From: Ruegeria meonggei
GTDB taxonomy: Bacteria > Pseudomonadota > Alphaproteobacteria > Rhodobacterales > Rhodobacteraceae
DNA length: 64,000 nt
Reading direction: 5' to 3'
NCBI RefSeq assembly: GCF_900172215.1
Contig: NZ_FWFP01000003.1
Coordinates: 310,001-374,000, forward strand
Part shown: piece after piece, positions 1-8,976 of the stretch
Numbering within the stretch: position 1 is the stretch's first letter
Layout of the letters: every line of letters starts with the position of its first letter
Notes under the pieces: generated by a model
The model's input: only the letters and a program-made list of their open reading frames with translations
What the model was told of the DNA's origin: nothing
Database searches by the model: none
Program-made: the position numbers and the translations under genes

Positions 1-877
1 GCGCCTTGTAATGCAGATAGTGCCAGGGCAAAGACAGGCGCAATCGGGATCCCAACCGCCGCAGCAGCGGGTTTAGATCGGGGATAGCAATCACAGCGCC
101 CGCAGGCTTGCCCTGGTAATGCACGACTTTAGAAATCCGCGGGTCCATGATCCATTTCAGGTCTTTCGCCTGAAAGTTGAACTCTTCGGCCGAGACAGGC
201 ACGAACATCGGGTTGTCCCTGAAACTTTGGTTCAGAATGGTGCGGGCGTCCTCTAGCCGCTCAGCAATGGTGGAACGATTGACTGGCGCGAAGGCAAACC
301 CCTGCCTTAACAAATGCGCACGTTGCGAATCTGACAACACCTTCGGGGCCGGGTGACTGTCGAGCCGCAATTCGAACGTGGTCATCGGAAAATGGCGGAT
401 GTACCCATTTGCCTCAAGCAATTTGGGCAGGTGCCGCGGGGCCCATATCTGGTCGGTATAAGGCGCATGGTTGAAACCGTCTGTCATCACCCCGGCCTGC
501 TGCATCGCGGTCAGGTTAAAGTTTCCGGTCAGCCGCGTCATCCCCATGTTGCGGGCCCAGTTCTCGGCCGCCACAAGCAGGGCTTCCGCCGTCTCACCAT
601 CATCCGCGCAATCGAAAAAGCCAAAACATCCCCGCGCTTCATGATGCAGGTCGTTTGAGGCCTGATGCAGATGGGCCGTGATCCGGCCAACGGGCTGCCC
701 ACCCCGCAGAGCGGTGAAATAGGTATAGCGTGTGGCGTCCGGGAACATAGGGTTCTTAGTTGACAGAAACCGCTGCAAATCGGCCTTCATGGGCGACACG
801 TAAGGCGTATCTGTACCATAAGCGTGGAATGGGGCCGCAAAAAAGCTGGGAAAGTCGCGTTCTTTTATCTCGATCAT
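1..877 (-). CDS. GNAT-fold N-acyltransferase-like protein, C-terminus cut by window edge
   Basis: Reading leftward from an ATG at 877 the frame stays open to the window edge (292 codons seen), so the C-terminus is missing. The protein begins MIEIKERDFPSFFAAPF and carries a stretch around residues 60-130 (GGQPVGRITAHLHQ, then GFFDCADDGETAEALL) typical of the acyl-CoA N-acyltransferase fold, closest in my judgement to the YghO-like group of uncharacterised GNAT-fold proteins. Its start overlaps the stop of the membrane-protein gene upstream by ATGA, so it is the last visible gene of a four-gene operon (3850 down to 1). Substrate unknown. The GNAT fold is fairly likely; the YghO relationship is from memory and less certain. 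Confidence 0.6.
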   Translation of the reverse strand, partial: MIEIKERDFPSFFAAPFHAYGTDTPYVSPMKADLQRFLSTKNPMFPDATRYTYFTALRGGQPVGRITAHLHQASNDLHHEARGCFGFFDCADDGETAEALLVAAENWARNMGMTRLTGNFNLTAMQQAGVMTDGFNHAPYTDQIWAPRHLPKLLEANGYIRHFPMTTFELRLDSHPAPKVLSDSQRAHLLRQGFAFAPVNRSTIAERLEDARTILNQSFRDNPMFVPVSAEEFNFQAKDLKWIMDPRISKVVHYQGKPAGAVIAIPDLNPLLRRLGSRLRLSLPWHYLHYKA

Positions 878-2058
878 CTGTGCCCCGCGGTCATAAGGAT
901 GCGCGCCATCCGCTGAACAGCGCGCAAACCTGCGCCCGAGCTATCCAATACAGCGATGTCGGGACTGTTGAGCATCGCCACACGGAAAGGATCGGCGGAC
1001 AGCAGAACGGCATGTGTGGCATCGAAACGGGAAAACAGCCAGTTGACCTGCTCATCACCCGTCGTCCCCAACTGTAGAACCGGCGTTTCATCAAACCGCG
1101 CGCGCAGGTCGGTCAGGTTCATATCCGACAGATCGGGCTCTGCCACCAGAACCGCATCCGGAGCGCCCGCTGCACGGCGCAGCAACGCCATGCTTGCCTC
1201 GGGTCCTTGACCGTCGGCCTCGGCAATCTCGCGCAATGCGACAAGCTGCCGATCTTCGGTCCGTAGGGCAGTTGCTGCCTGCCAGATCGCAAGCAGAACA
1301 AGGGCTGACACTATGACCGCCATCACCTGCAGACCCGCCCGCAAATCCATCGGCACAAGCCCGGCCAGGATTAGCGTCAGCAAACTGGTCACAGCAAAAA
1401 CAATCACAAAACCACGCAGAATGTCCCGTGCGGTGACCGCAGGTCGGTTCAGACTGATCGACAACCAGCACAGGACCAGCACCGCCACACCGCCCAGCCG
1501 AACAGGGACATCCACCGTCGGAAACCGCATGTAGTCAGTGGCAAGAAAGGGCAGGATCAGCAGAAAAGACAGGCTCATCTGGTTGATGGCGCTGTTTTCG
1601 GTGGTCGACAGGCTGCCGTGATCCCTGCGTTGAACGAGCAAGGCCACGCCTACCAGTCCCACCAATTGGAACAGCAGCATGCCGAACAGTCGCCAGACCT
1701 CAAGACTGCTGAACTGCAGCAGCCCCAACAGGGCAAAGGCAACCGCGCCCCAGGCGCAGGTCTGTTTCAGGATCGCTGGAGCATGACGACGCAGCAAACC
1801 TTCGGCCAACAACAGCGCGGCCAAAGGGACCAAAGCCGCGCAACAGTTTGCGACAACTGAAAAGAGCCATCCCCAACCACCCCAATGGCCGATCCGGGCC
1901 AGCATCAGGATGGCAAGCACCCACAGGCAGAACCGGAACCGACTGGCGATCTCTGGGCGTTGCACAATTTCCCCCAGGCGCAGAAGAACCACCACCGCGC
2001 CCAACGCAGCACACAAAGACACCCAGGCGTCCGCCAAAAAGCTCGCCCCGCCTGTCAT
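874..2058 (-). CDS. Multi-pass membrane protein of unknown function with a cytoplasmic C-terminal domain
   Basis: A 394-residue protein with about eight hydrophobic segments spread over residues 1-265 (for example VVLLRLGEIV, LWVLAILMLARIG, LVGLVGVALLV, LLTLILAGLVPMD), followed by a soluble region of about 125 residues. I do not recognise a family. It overlaps the E1-like gene upstream and the GNAT-like gene downstream by ATGA at both ends, so all three should be made from one transcript with translational coupling. The position suggests a membrane platform, exporter or membrane-bound step for the product of the neighbouring adenylyltransferase and acyltransferases; that is inference only. 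Confidence 0.7.
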   Translation of the reverse strand: MTGGASFLADAWVSLCAALGAVVVLLRLGEIVQRPEIASRFRFCLWVLAILMLARIGHWGGWGWLFSVVANCCAALVPLAALLLAEGLLRRHAPAILKQTCAWGAVAFALLGLLQFSSLEVWRLFGMLLFQLVGLVGVALLVQRRDHGSLSTTENSAINQMSLSFLLILPFLATDYMRFPTVDVPVRLGGVAVLVLCWLSISLNRPAVTARDILRGFVIVFAVTSLLTLILAGLVPMDLRAGLQVMAVIVSALVLLAIWQAATALRTEDRQLVALREIAEADGQGPEASMALLRRAAGAPDAVLVAEPDLSDMNLTDLRARFDETPVLQLGTTGDEQVNWLFSRFDATHAVLLSADPFRVAMLNSPDIAVLDSSGAGLRAVQRMARILMTAGHR

Positions 2059-2930
2059 GACGCCAGGAGCCTGTTCATCTGCCGTCGGACGAGTGGACGC
2101 ATCACGGCGGCCACCAGGCCAGGCAGTGGTCTTTCGATTCTGCCGCTATGAGGGTTCAGAAACCAGCCGCGAAAATCTGCGCCGTGGGGGCGGCCCAGAA
2201 CGGCGTTCAGGGCCTCGCCGCCCATCAGGGTCCCCGCCATGATCACCATCGGCGCAAAGGACATGCGGCTGCGAGTGCCGGCAATCACCTCACCGGCCAG
2301 CGCCAAATCGACGTGATGCCGGGACGAGGAATGCGTCAGCACATACTCGGCCTCAGCCGCTGAAGCTGCCGCGTTCATGTCTTGAGTCAGCGCGTTCCAG
2401 CCCGTGCCTTGGGTTGGGTATGCCAGCCGCTCTTCCGGCATCGGATCGCCCGGCGTGGTGACATAGACGGACGGCAGCGGTGAGGCATAAGCGTCAATCA
2501 CAGTGCGCGCTTTAGCTCGCGCCGTGCGATACAACAGCAGGCTGGCCGCAAGATCATCGGTGCCGTTGATCACCACATCCGCTTCCTCGACCAGACGATC
2601 CACATGGTCGGACCAATCGGCGCCCAGCACCTCGATCTTGGCCTCGGAGTTAATCTGCAGGCATTGATCCCGCGTGGCCATGGCCTTGTCCTGATCAACC
2701 GTTTTCAGCGTCGCGAACAGTTGGCGGTTCAAGTTAGACACCTCAAAACTGTCCAGGTCCGCAAGGATCAACCGCCCCACCCCGGCTCGGATCAGGTTCA
2801 TGATGGCACTGCCGCCCATCCCCCCTGTACCACAAACGAAAACGCAGGAATCGCGCAGGGCGACCTGCTCGACCTCAGTGACAAAGCCAAAATTGCGCGT
2901 TGTGAATTCCTGGTATGAAAAATCCGTCAT
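2055..2930 (-). CDS. E1/ThiF/MoeB-family adenylyltransferase without zinc-binding cysteine pairs
   Basis: A 291-residue ThiF-fold protein. Visible E1 hallmarks are the nucleotide-binding loop GTGGMGG (residues 34-40), the acidic pair DLD (58-60), the SNLNRQ arginine finger region (65-70), the lysine in VDQDKAM (82) and the NGTDD loop (122-126). Family members adenylate a C-terminal carboxylate of a ubiquitin-like protein, peptide or tRNA-bound amino acid. The usual Zn-binding CxxC pairs are absent, and the only cysteines seen are near residues 29, 33 and 90, so a conserved thiol-transfer cysteine is not evident. I chose the ATG at 2930 because it overlaps the upstream stop as ATGA and gives the normal family N-terminus; an ATG at 2990 would add 20 unlikely residues. 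No ubiquitin-like, JAB or E2 gene is visible nearby. Confidence 0.85.
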   Translation of the reverse strand: MTDFSYQEFTTRNFGFVTEVEQVALRDSCVFVCGTGGMGGSAIMNLIRAGVGRLILADLDSFEVSNLNRQLFATLKTVDQDKAMATRDQCLQINSEAKIEVLGADWSDHVDRLVEEADVVINGTDDLAASLLLYRTARAKARTVIDAYASPLPSVYVTTPGDPMPEERLAYPTQGTGWNALTQDMNAAASAAEAEYVLTHSSSRHHVDLALAGEVIAGTRSRMSFAPMVIMAGTLMGGEALNAVLGRPHGADFRGWFLNPHSGRIERPLPGLVAAVMRPLVRRQMNRLLAS

Positions 2931-3850
2931 TCGTTTTTTTCCCTTGGCCGCAGGATGCCGAATTCCCGCTGCGTATCCGCCCATTGCCACAGAGGCATCG
3001 CCAGTCGTTGCAAGACTGCAGCGCCCACGGCCAGCGTCAGCGCGGCAAAAGACCCGCGCGGGACGTCGCGCCCGACATAGGACAGCGCGGTTGGCGTATC
3101 CATCTGACCCAGCTGCAAAATGTCATCGCCGCGATCGTAATCCAGTTGATCGCGGCAGAAATCGTTGACCGCCTGATCCCGGTGTTTCGGGGCCTCGGCG
3201 AGGGTTTTTTTCAGGTGATCCGACCCGCCGGTATAAGCGTTGGTGATCACAAAGCGATCCTCGTCGAAACCGGCCTCATCCCCGACGCCAAACACATTGC
3301 GGTGCTGGCGCATGATGCCACGCCCCAACAGCAGATGCAGAAGGCTGCGCCGGTTTTGCACGCCACCTTCAGGTGTCGGGAACACCCGGGCAAATCCGGT
3401 TCCGACCAACCCCACAACCGCAGGCACCTGCGTCACGTTTGATATCCAAAGCGGCCGCATACCATTGCGAAACAGCATAAGAACGCAAGTCAGGCCATAC
3501 AGCACCCAACTTAACCCCTGACTGCGCAGGCTCGGGTCCACCATCACCAGCCCCAGATGCAGCACCTGTTCAGAGCGATGCCCCAGATCGACATCCATCA
3601 ACGCCAGTGCATTAAAGGCCACAGGCGTCTGATCGGCGCGGCGTGTGACCAGAGTAATCACGGACTGCCCAAGCCGGTCTCGATCCCCAGCAAAGACCCC
3701 ATAGCTGAGCTCTCCTGCTGGGAGCGTCTTGGATGCCACCTGACGCAAGTCGGCAACCAGTTTGTCCAACTCTGACGGTTGCATCCACAGGCCTGGCCGT
3801 TCAACAATCCGAACCGCGTAGCCTCCGGAGGCCTTCAACCGGATATCCAT
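2927..3850 (-). CDS. GNAT family N-acyltransferase, first gene of the E1-like operon
   Basis: About 307 residues from an ATG at 3850. The acetyl-CoA-binding motif A region is visible as VMVDPSLRSQGLS (about residues 102-114, with the R-x-x-G-x core), preceded by a beta strand LHLGL. The rest is unusually long for a GNAT and I cannot name a subfamily. A TTG at 3889 in the same frame is an alternative start; a small CCGCTG-CC-CAGCGG palindrome at 3854-3867 lies just upstream of the ATG and no strong ribosome-binding site is present, so the start is uncertain. The stop overlaps the E1-like gene as ATGA. It likely acylates an amine or peptide intermediate in the same pathway. Confidence 0.65.
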   Translation of the reverse strand: MDIRLKASGGYAVRIVERPGLWMQPSELDKLVADLRQVASKTLPAGELSYGVFAGDRDRLGQSVITLVTRRADQTPVAFNALALMDVDLGHRSEQVLHLGLVMVDPSLRSQGLSWVLYGLTCVLMLFRNGMRPLWISNVTQVPAVVGLVGTGFARVFPTPEGGVQNRRSLLHLLLGRGIMRQHRNVFGVGDEAGFDEDRFVITNAYTGGSDHLKKTLAEAPKHRDQAVNDFCRDQLDYDRGDDILQLGQMDTPTALSYVGRDVPRGSFAALTLAVGAAVLQRLAMPLWQWADTQREFGILRPREKNE

Positions 3851-4077
3851 ATACCGCTGCCCAGCGGCGCTTATTATGGCGCTTAGCAATGCCTGTTCCT
3901 GTAATTGACTGCCTGCGGGCAGTTTTAGTTTTGTTTAGACAGCGCCTTTCAGCAGCGCCATCCCTGCTGGCCCATGAAGGATCGTATGCCCGACCAATGC
4001 AAGTGCAGAATTCCACCGGAAACGCCTGATTTGCCGAAAACTTACCACTTCGCTAGGTTTGTCAAAAGACGAGAGGC

Positions 4078-4548
4078 ATGAGTATGAAGATCGTCTCAGG
4101 CGGACAAACGGGGGTGGATATCGCGGCATTGGAATTTGCCCGCGAGAACGGGCTGCCCTATGGCGGCTGGGTGCCCAAAGGCCGAACGAATGAAGCGGGC
4201 CGCATCCCAGATCGGTTCAGTGGTCTGGTCGAAACGCCCACAGAATCAGTATCTGAAAGAACAAAGCGTAACGTCGTCTTTGCTGACGCCACGCTGATTT
4301 TTATCGATGGCTCAACCAGCCCCGGCACTTTGCAAACCGTTGATTTCGCGATCGACGCGGGGAAACCGCATCTGATCGTCGATCTTAGGGGTGGCACAGA
4401 TACTTGCGCTCAACAGGTACGGGTCTGGTTAGCTTCGACCCCAATAGAGGTTTTGAACATCGCAGGCCCGAGGGCATCCGAGGCACCGGGGGTCGGAGCA
4501 CGTGCGCGTGCGGTACTTGATCAGATCTCCGACAGGCTGAGCGGTTGA
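4078..4548 (+). CDS. cpYpsA/SLOG-family protein ('putative molybdenum carrier')
   Basis: A 156-residue single-domain protein starting MSMKIVSGGQTGVDIAALE. The SGGQTGVD loop at residues 6-13 and the later GTLQTVDFA segment (about 80-88) are hallmarks of the Rossmann-like SLOG superfamily group containing YpsA and the annotated putative molybdenum carrier proteins, which bind nucleotides or related ligands; true function in bacteria is not established. A purine-rich GACGAGAGG precedes the ATG. It faces away from the operon at 1-3850 and toward ugpC, and stands alone. Full length for the family. Confidence 0.8.
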   Translation: MSMKIVSGGQTGVDIAALEFARENGLPYGGWVPKGRTNEAGRIPDRFSGLVETPTESVSERTKRNVVFADATLIFIDGSTSPGTLQTVDFAIDAGKPHLIVDLRGGTDTCAQQVRVWLASTPIEVLNIAGPRASEAPGVGARARAVLDQISDRLSG

Positions 4549-4629
4549 TTCCCAGCCGAGATCCGATGCACGTATGGGGTCCAGCTGGCCCTTTGTGAAC
4601 TGCGTGGCCGGTCGGGATCGTCAGCGCCT

Positions 4630-5685
4630 TTACACCCCCAGCCTGTTGCCGCTTGTCGGATCAAACAGGTGCATATGTGCTGCAAGCACCGAGAACCGCA
4701 TAAGGGGGTGTTTCTCTTCGATCGGATGAACGCCCGGCAGGCTGATCGTGATGGCATCGCCGGTTGCTGTCAGGTGCCCGTGCAACAGAGTGTTTGCCCC
4801 CAAGGGTTCGGCAATTTGAATCGACGCTTCCAATGGGCCGTTATCGTCCTGCACCAGATGCTCGGGGCGGATACCCAGCTTTACCGCACCGTGTTCACCC
4901 TGAGACGGGCCCACAACTACCCCACTGACGCTGATTGATCCGGCATCGCGCGTGGCGTCAAAGATATTCATGGCAGGGCTGCCGATGAACTGCGCGGCAA
5001 ACAAGGTCTGCGGTGTTTCATAGACCTCAAGCGGGGTTCCGATCTGCTCGGCAATTCCACCGTTCATCACGATCATCCGGTCAGCCATTGTCATGGCTTC
5101 GACCTGATCGTGGGTCACATATAGCGAGGTGACCCCCAACTTCTCTTGCAGCTCGCGGATTTCCAGACGCATCTGAACCCGCAGCTTGGCATCGAGGTTT
5201 GACAAAGGTTCGTCAAACAGGAAAACCGCAGGCTCACGCACAATCGCGCGCCCCATGGCCACCCTCTGGCGCTGCCCGCCCGACAGCTGCCGGGGCTTGC
5301 GGTCCAGCAGCGGCTCAAGCTGTAACAGCTTGGCGGCGTCGGTCACCTTCTGATCAATCTGATCCTTCGGCAGACCTGCAATCTTCAGCCCGTATCCCAT
5401 ATTCTGACGCACAGACATATGCGGATAGAGCGCGTAGTTCTGAAACACCATCGCGATATCGCGGTCCATCGGCTCTTTTTCATTGGCGCGCTCGGTCCCG
5501 ATCCTGATCTCACCGGCGGTCACGGTTTCAAGCCCCGCAACCATGCGCAGCAATGTCGACTTGCCGCAGCCCGATGGGCCGACGATTACGATGAACTCAC
5601 CATCTTGGATATCGACATCGATACCGTGGATCACATCCGTCGGTCCAAAGCTCTTCTTGATGTCTTGAAGGGTTACTGTAGCCAT
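4630..5685 (-). CDS. ugpC: sn-glycerol-3-phosphate ABC transporter ATP-binding protein UgpC
   Basis: A 351-residue MalK-type ATPase: Walker [10 protein letters not shown] near residue 37, Q-loop at [10 protein letters not shown], signature [14 protein letters not shown] near 134, Walker B VFLFDEP, and a C-terminal TOBE-type regulatory region. It energises import of glycerol-3-phosphate or glycerophosphodiesters at the cytoplasmic face of the inner membrane. It is the last gene of ugpB-ugpA-ugpE-ugpC; its ATG lies 3 nt after the ugpE stop. The [13 protein letters not shown] and [13 protein letters not shown] segments closely resemble E. coli UgpC as I remember it. Confidence 0.9.
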   Translation of the reverse strand: MATVTLQDIKKSFGPTDVIHGIDVDIQDGEFIVIVGPSGCGKSTLLRMVAGLETVTAGEIRIGTERANEKEPMDRDIAMVFQNYALYPHMSVRQNMGYGLKIAGLPKDQIDQKVTDAAKLLQLEPLLDRKPRQLSGGQRQRVAMGRAIVREPAVFLFDEPLSNLDAKLRVQMRLEIRELQEKLGVTSLYVTHDQVEAMTMADRMIVMNGGIAEQIGTPLEVYETPQTLFAAQFIGSPAMNIFDATRDAGSISVSGVVVGPSQGEHGAVKLGIRPEHLVQDDNGPLEASIQIAEPLGANTLLHGHLTATGDAITISLPGVHPIEEKHPLMRFSVLAAHMHLFDPTSGNRLGV

Positions 5686-5688
5686 TTC

Positions 5689-6546
5689 TTATTTCTCGCT
5701 ATCGACAAGGCCGCGTACAAACAGCTTTTGCATGGACACCACAACAATGACCGGCGGTATCATCGCCAGGATGGATGTGGCCATGATCACCGGCCAGTTG
5801 GCGACATCATCACCGGATGGGAACATTTGCTTGATGCCCATCACGATGGTGTTCATTTCGGGGTCAGTGGTAATCAGCAGCGGCCAGAGGTATTGGTTCC
5901 AGCCATAGATAAACAGGATCACAAACAGCGCCGCAATATTTGTGCGGCTCATCGGGACAACGATATCGATAAAGAACCGCATAGGTCGCGCGCCATCCAC
6001 GCGGGCCGCCTCGGCCAGTTCATCCGGGATTGTCAAAAAGAACTGGCGGAACAAAAAGGTGGCCGTGGCCGACGCGATCAAGGGGAAGATCAAGCCGCCA
6101 TAGCTGTTCAGCATTCCGAAACCGGCCACCACTTCAAACGTCGGAACGATGCGCACTTCAACGGGCAGCATGAGCGTCAGGAAGATCAGCCAGAAAAACG
6201 TCGTGCGTCCGGGAAACTTGAAATAGACAATCGCAAAGGCCGACAGAAGCGAGATCGCGATTTTGCCGACCGCAATCCCGATTGCCATCACCAGGCTGTT
6301 GAACAGCATCGTTGCAACGGGAACGTTCACCCCGGAAAACAGCGCCGCCTTGTAGTTTTCCCAAAACTGATCCCCTGGCCAGATTGGCATCGGCGGTCTG
6401 ACGATTTCGGGTTGCGAAACCGTCGAGGCAACAAAGGCCAGCCAGATCGGAAAGAAGATAACCAGCACCCCAAGGATCATCAACGCATGCGTCAGCCAGA
6501 TGCCGGCACCCCGTTTTTCGACCATACCGTGTTGTTGGGCAGCCAT
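5689..6546 (-). CDS. ugpE: Glycerol-3-phosphate ABC transporter permease UgpE
   Basis: A 285-residue inner-membrane permease with six predicted transmembrane segments and the EAA loop [17 protein letters not shown] (about residues 190-206) that docks to the ATPase. It pairs with UgpA to form the channel. The ATG overlaps the ugpA stop as TGATG, so translation is coupled. Context within a complete ugpBAEC set gives the substrate class. Nothing unusual in length or sequence. Confidence 0.9.
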   Translation of the reverse strand: MAAQQHGMVEKRGAGIWLTHALMILGVLVIFFPIWLAFVASTVSQPEIVRPPMPIWPGDQFWENYKAALFSGVNVPVATMLFNSLVMAIGIAVGKIAISLLSAFAIVYFKFPGRTTFFWLIFLTLMLPVEVRIVPTFEVVAGFGMLNSYGGLIFPLIASATATFLFRQFFLTIPDELAEAARVDGARPMRFFIDIVVPMSRTNIAALFVILFIYGWNQYLWPLLITTDPEMNTIVMGIKQMFPSGDDVANWPVIMATSILAMIPPVIVVVSMQKLFVRGLVDSEK

Positions 6547-7427
6547 CAGTAATGCACCCTTTTCTCAACGTACTTAAACTGGATCACGGTCAACAGGCCC
6601 ACCACGATCAACAAAATAACCGACTGCGCCGAGGATGAGCCCAAATCCTGCCCGACAAAGCCGTCGGAAAACACTTTGTAGACCAGAATGGTCGTCGCTT
6701 GTTGCGGTCCGCCCCCGGTGATCGTGTGGATCACCCCGAAGGTTTCGAAGAACGAATAAACCACGTTCACGACCAGCAGGAAAAACGCAGTTGGCGACAA
6801 AAGCGGCAGCACAATCGTAAAGAACCTGCGCCAGAAATGCGCGCCATCAATCGCGGCTGCCTCAATCACAGAGCGCGGAACCGATTGCAACGCCGCAAAG
6901 AAGAACAGGAAGTTATAGCTGATCCGGCCCCAGGCCGAGGCAACAACAACCAGACCCATCGCTTCGGTCCCGTTCAGCACGTGGTTCCATTCATAACCAA
7001 GCTGACTGAGGTACCACGAAATGACACCCACCCGTGTGTTGAACATGAACAGCCACAACACACCGGCAACAGCCGGCGCAACGGCGTAGGGCCAGATCAA
7101 AAGCGTGCGGTAGGCGCCTGATCCTTTGATCAGCCGGTCCGCGATCACCGCAAGAAACAGGGCTGGGATCATCGAGCACAATGTGACGAGGGTAGAGAAG
7201 ATCGCTGTCGTCAGGAACGAGGCACGGTAGAATTTGTCGCTAAGAAGAAATTCAAAATTACCCAGTCCAACGAACTGGGAAGACAGGCCAAACGGGTCCG
7301 GAATAAAAAGAGACTGCCAGATCGCCTGCGCCGCCGGGTAAAAGAAGAAAACGGCAGAGATGATGACCTGTGGTGCAATCAGCACAAGCGGCAGCAGCCA
7401 GCCGCGAAAGGTTACGCGTTTTTCCAT
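6546..7427 (-). CDS. ugpA: Glycerol-3-phosphate ABC transporter permease UgpA
   Basis: A 293-residue MalF-type permease. Segments such as [46 protein letters not shown] and the EAA loop [15 protein letters not shown] match E. coli UgpA closely as recalled. Six transmembrane helices. It follows ugpB after a 57-nt gap containing a strong hairpin (7452-7471), which probably lowers permease expression relative to the binding protein. Confidence 0.92.
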   Translation of the reverse strand: MEKRVTFRGWLLPLVLIAPQVIISAVFFFYPAAQAIWQSLFIPDPFGLSSQFVGLGNFEFLLSDKFYRASFLTTAIFSTLVTLCSMIPALFLAVIADRLIKGSGAYRTLLIWPYAVAPAVAGVLWLFMFNTRVGVISWYLSQLGYEWNHVLNGTEAMGLVVVASAWGRISYNFLFFFAALQSVPRSVIEAAAIDGAHFWRRFFTIVLPLLSPTAFFLLVVNVVYSFFETFGVIHTITGGGPQQATTILVYKVFSDGFVGQDLGSSSAQSVILLIVVGLLTVIQFKYVEKRVHY

Positions 7428-7451
7428 CTTGGGGGCCTAGGTGCAAAGATG

Positions 7452-7471
7452 GCGGGCTCCGAAGAGCCCGC
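7452..7471 (-). other. Intercistronic hairpin between ugpB and ugpA
   Basis: GCGGGCTC (7452-7459) and GAGCCCGC (7464-7471) are a perfect 8-bp stem with a CGAA loop on the plus strand (TTCG on the transcribed strand, a very stable tetraloop); flanking AGAT/ATCT can extend it. On the minus transcript it comes right after the ugpB stop and lacks a T-tract, so it is more likely an mRNA-stabilising or attenuating element than a full terminator. Confidence 0.75.
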
Positions 7472-7484
7472 ATCTGTTTTGGTT

Positions 7485-8795
7485 TTACTGGTTGGCGGAT
7501 TCGAAACGGCGCAACAGGCTGTCTCCGCGCTCTTTGGCGCTGTCCATTGCTTCTTGTGCGGTTTTGTCGCCTGACCAGACGGCCTCCAGCTCTTCATCGA
7601 TGATGCCGCGAATCTGGTCAAAGGACCCAAGGCGCAGACCTTTTGAGTTTGCTGTTGGCTCTTTGGCCGTCATCTGGATCACAGCGATGTCGGTGCCAGG
7701 GTTGCTGTCGTAGAAACCGGAGTCCCGGGTGACAACACCGGCTTCGGCGGTGATGGGCAGATACCCGGTATTCTGGTGCCAGTCCGCCTGCACATTGGCC
7801 GAAGACAGGAAGCTCAGAAACTCGCCGACCCCTTTGTACTCGTCGGCCTCATGCCCTTCCATAACCCACAGGGATGCACCCCCGATGATGGTATTCTGCG
7901 GCTCGGCTGTCAGGGCTTCCCAATATGGCAGTGGGCGCACGTCAAATTCAAACTCGGCTTCGGAACTGATACCCGCGTACCCGGCCGAGCTTTCGGTGAA
8001 CAGCGCACATTCACCTGCGCGGAAGTTCGCACCGCCTTCGTTACGACGACCAGTATAAATGAACTTGCCATCTTTGGCCCAATCGCCCATCGCGGTCAGG
8101 TGCGCAACCTGCGCCGGGCTATTCAGCATTAATTCGGTGTCCAGGCCCGCAAATCCATTGTCCTGAGACGCAAACGGCACATCATGATAGGCCGAGAAGT
8201 TCTCCAGGTGGATCCAGCTTTGCCACGCAGTGACCAGCGGGCATTCCTCGCCACCAGCTTTCAGCTGATCCAGAACATCGCCCACCTTTTCCCAGGTCGA
8301 CAGATCGGTGTCCGGGTCCACGCCAGCCGCCTGCATGGCGTCGCGGTTCACCCACAATACAGGGGTAGAAGAGTTGAAAGGCAGCGACAGCATATCGCCG
8401 TCGGTCGTGGTGTAATACCCTTTGACCGATCCGATATACGCATCGGGATCAAAAGACGCGCCGCTTTCAGCCATCACCTGGTGCACTGGTTTGATTGCAC
8501 CCTCTGCTGACATCATGGTTGCGGTTCCCACTTCAAAAACCATCAGAATGTGGGGCTGCTCACCGGCCCGGAAGGCCGCGATACCCGCATTCAGGGTTTC
8601 CGAGTAATTGCCCTTGTGGCTTTCCACGATGACATACTCGCTTTGGCTGGCATTGAATTCCTCGACCTGGGCTTTCACAAGTTCACCCAAACGGCCAGTG
8701 AAGGCATGCCAGAACTGAACTTCGGTCTGCGCCATCGCCATGACCGGCGACAAGGCGGTTGAAACGGCAAGCGCGCCGAGAATGTGCTTATTCAT
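7485..8795 (-). CDS. ugpB: Periplasmic glycerol-3-phosphate-binding protein UgpB
   Basis: A 436-residue extracellular solute-binding protein (family 1) with a signal peptide ending ALSPVMAMAQ. Diagnostic UgpB stretches include FWHAFTGRLGELV, HKGNYSETLNAGIAAFRAG, EVGTATMMSAEGAIKP, LPFNSSTPVLWVNRDA, GWIHLENFSAYHDVPFAS-like region, IIGGASLWVMEG, WHQNTGYLPITAEA and DEELEAVWSGDKTAQ, all close to E. coli UgpB. I chose the ATG at 8793-8795, preceded by GGGAGAGATC; an ATG 12 nt upstream is less likely. First gene of the ugp operon; divergent from the LysR gene at 8977. Confidence 0.93.
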   Translation of the reverse strand: MNKHILGALAVSTALSPVMAMAQTEVQFWHAFTGRLGELVKAQVEEFNASQSEYVIVESHKGNYSETLNAGIAAFRAGEQPHILMVFEVGTATMMSAEGAIKPVHQVMAESGASFDPDAYIGSVKGYYTTTDGDMLSLPFNSSTPVLWVNRDAMQAAGVDPDTDLSTWEKVGDVLDQLKAGGEECPLVTAWQSWIHLENFSAYHDVPFASQDNGFAGLDTELMLNSPAQVAHLTAMGDWAKDGKFIYTGRRNEGGANFRAGECALFTESSAGYAGISSEAEFEFDVRPLPYWEALTAEPQNTIIGGASLWVMEGHEADEYKGVGEFLSFLSSANVQADWHQNTGYLPITAEAGVVTRDSGFYDSNPGTDIAVIQMTAKEPTANSKGLRLGSFDQIRGIIDEELEAVWSGDKTAQEAMDSAKERGDSLLRRFESANQ

Positions 8796-8976
8796 GATCT
8801 CTCCCACGCATCACAAGGGATGCTTTTTTGTTAACACCATCTGCTTCGCGTAAACGGTGTACTTAATACTTTTACGACGTTATCGCCGAAAAACCATAAT
8901 TCAAGTTCAGTTTTTTTGTTACAAACATAATATAGTGTTATGAAATTCGCTTTGAGGTATCAGTTCGGGATCGAAA

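Noticed and set aside
2055..2930. Complete ubiquitin-like conjugation or antiphage system
   Set aside because: There is an E1-like gene but no E2, ubiquitin-like, JAB peptidase, CBASS cyclase or effector gene in the visible part of the operon.
5419..6552. A 377-codon plus-strand frame
   Set aside because: It is antisense to ugpC/ugpE; its His/Arg/Asp/Gln-rich, motif-free translation is typical of a shadow of a membrane-protein gene.
7452..7471. Rho-independent terminator after ugpB
   Set aside because: No T-tract follows the stem on the transcribed strand, and ugpAEC continue in the same direction; the same applies to the other three binding-protein hairpins.
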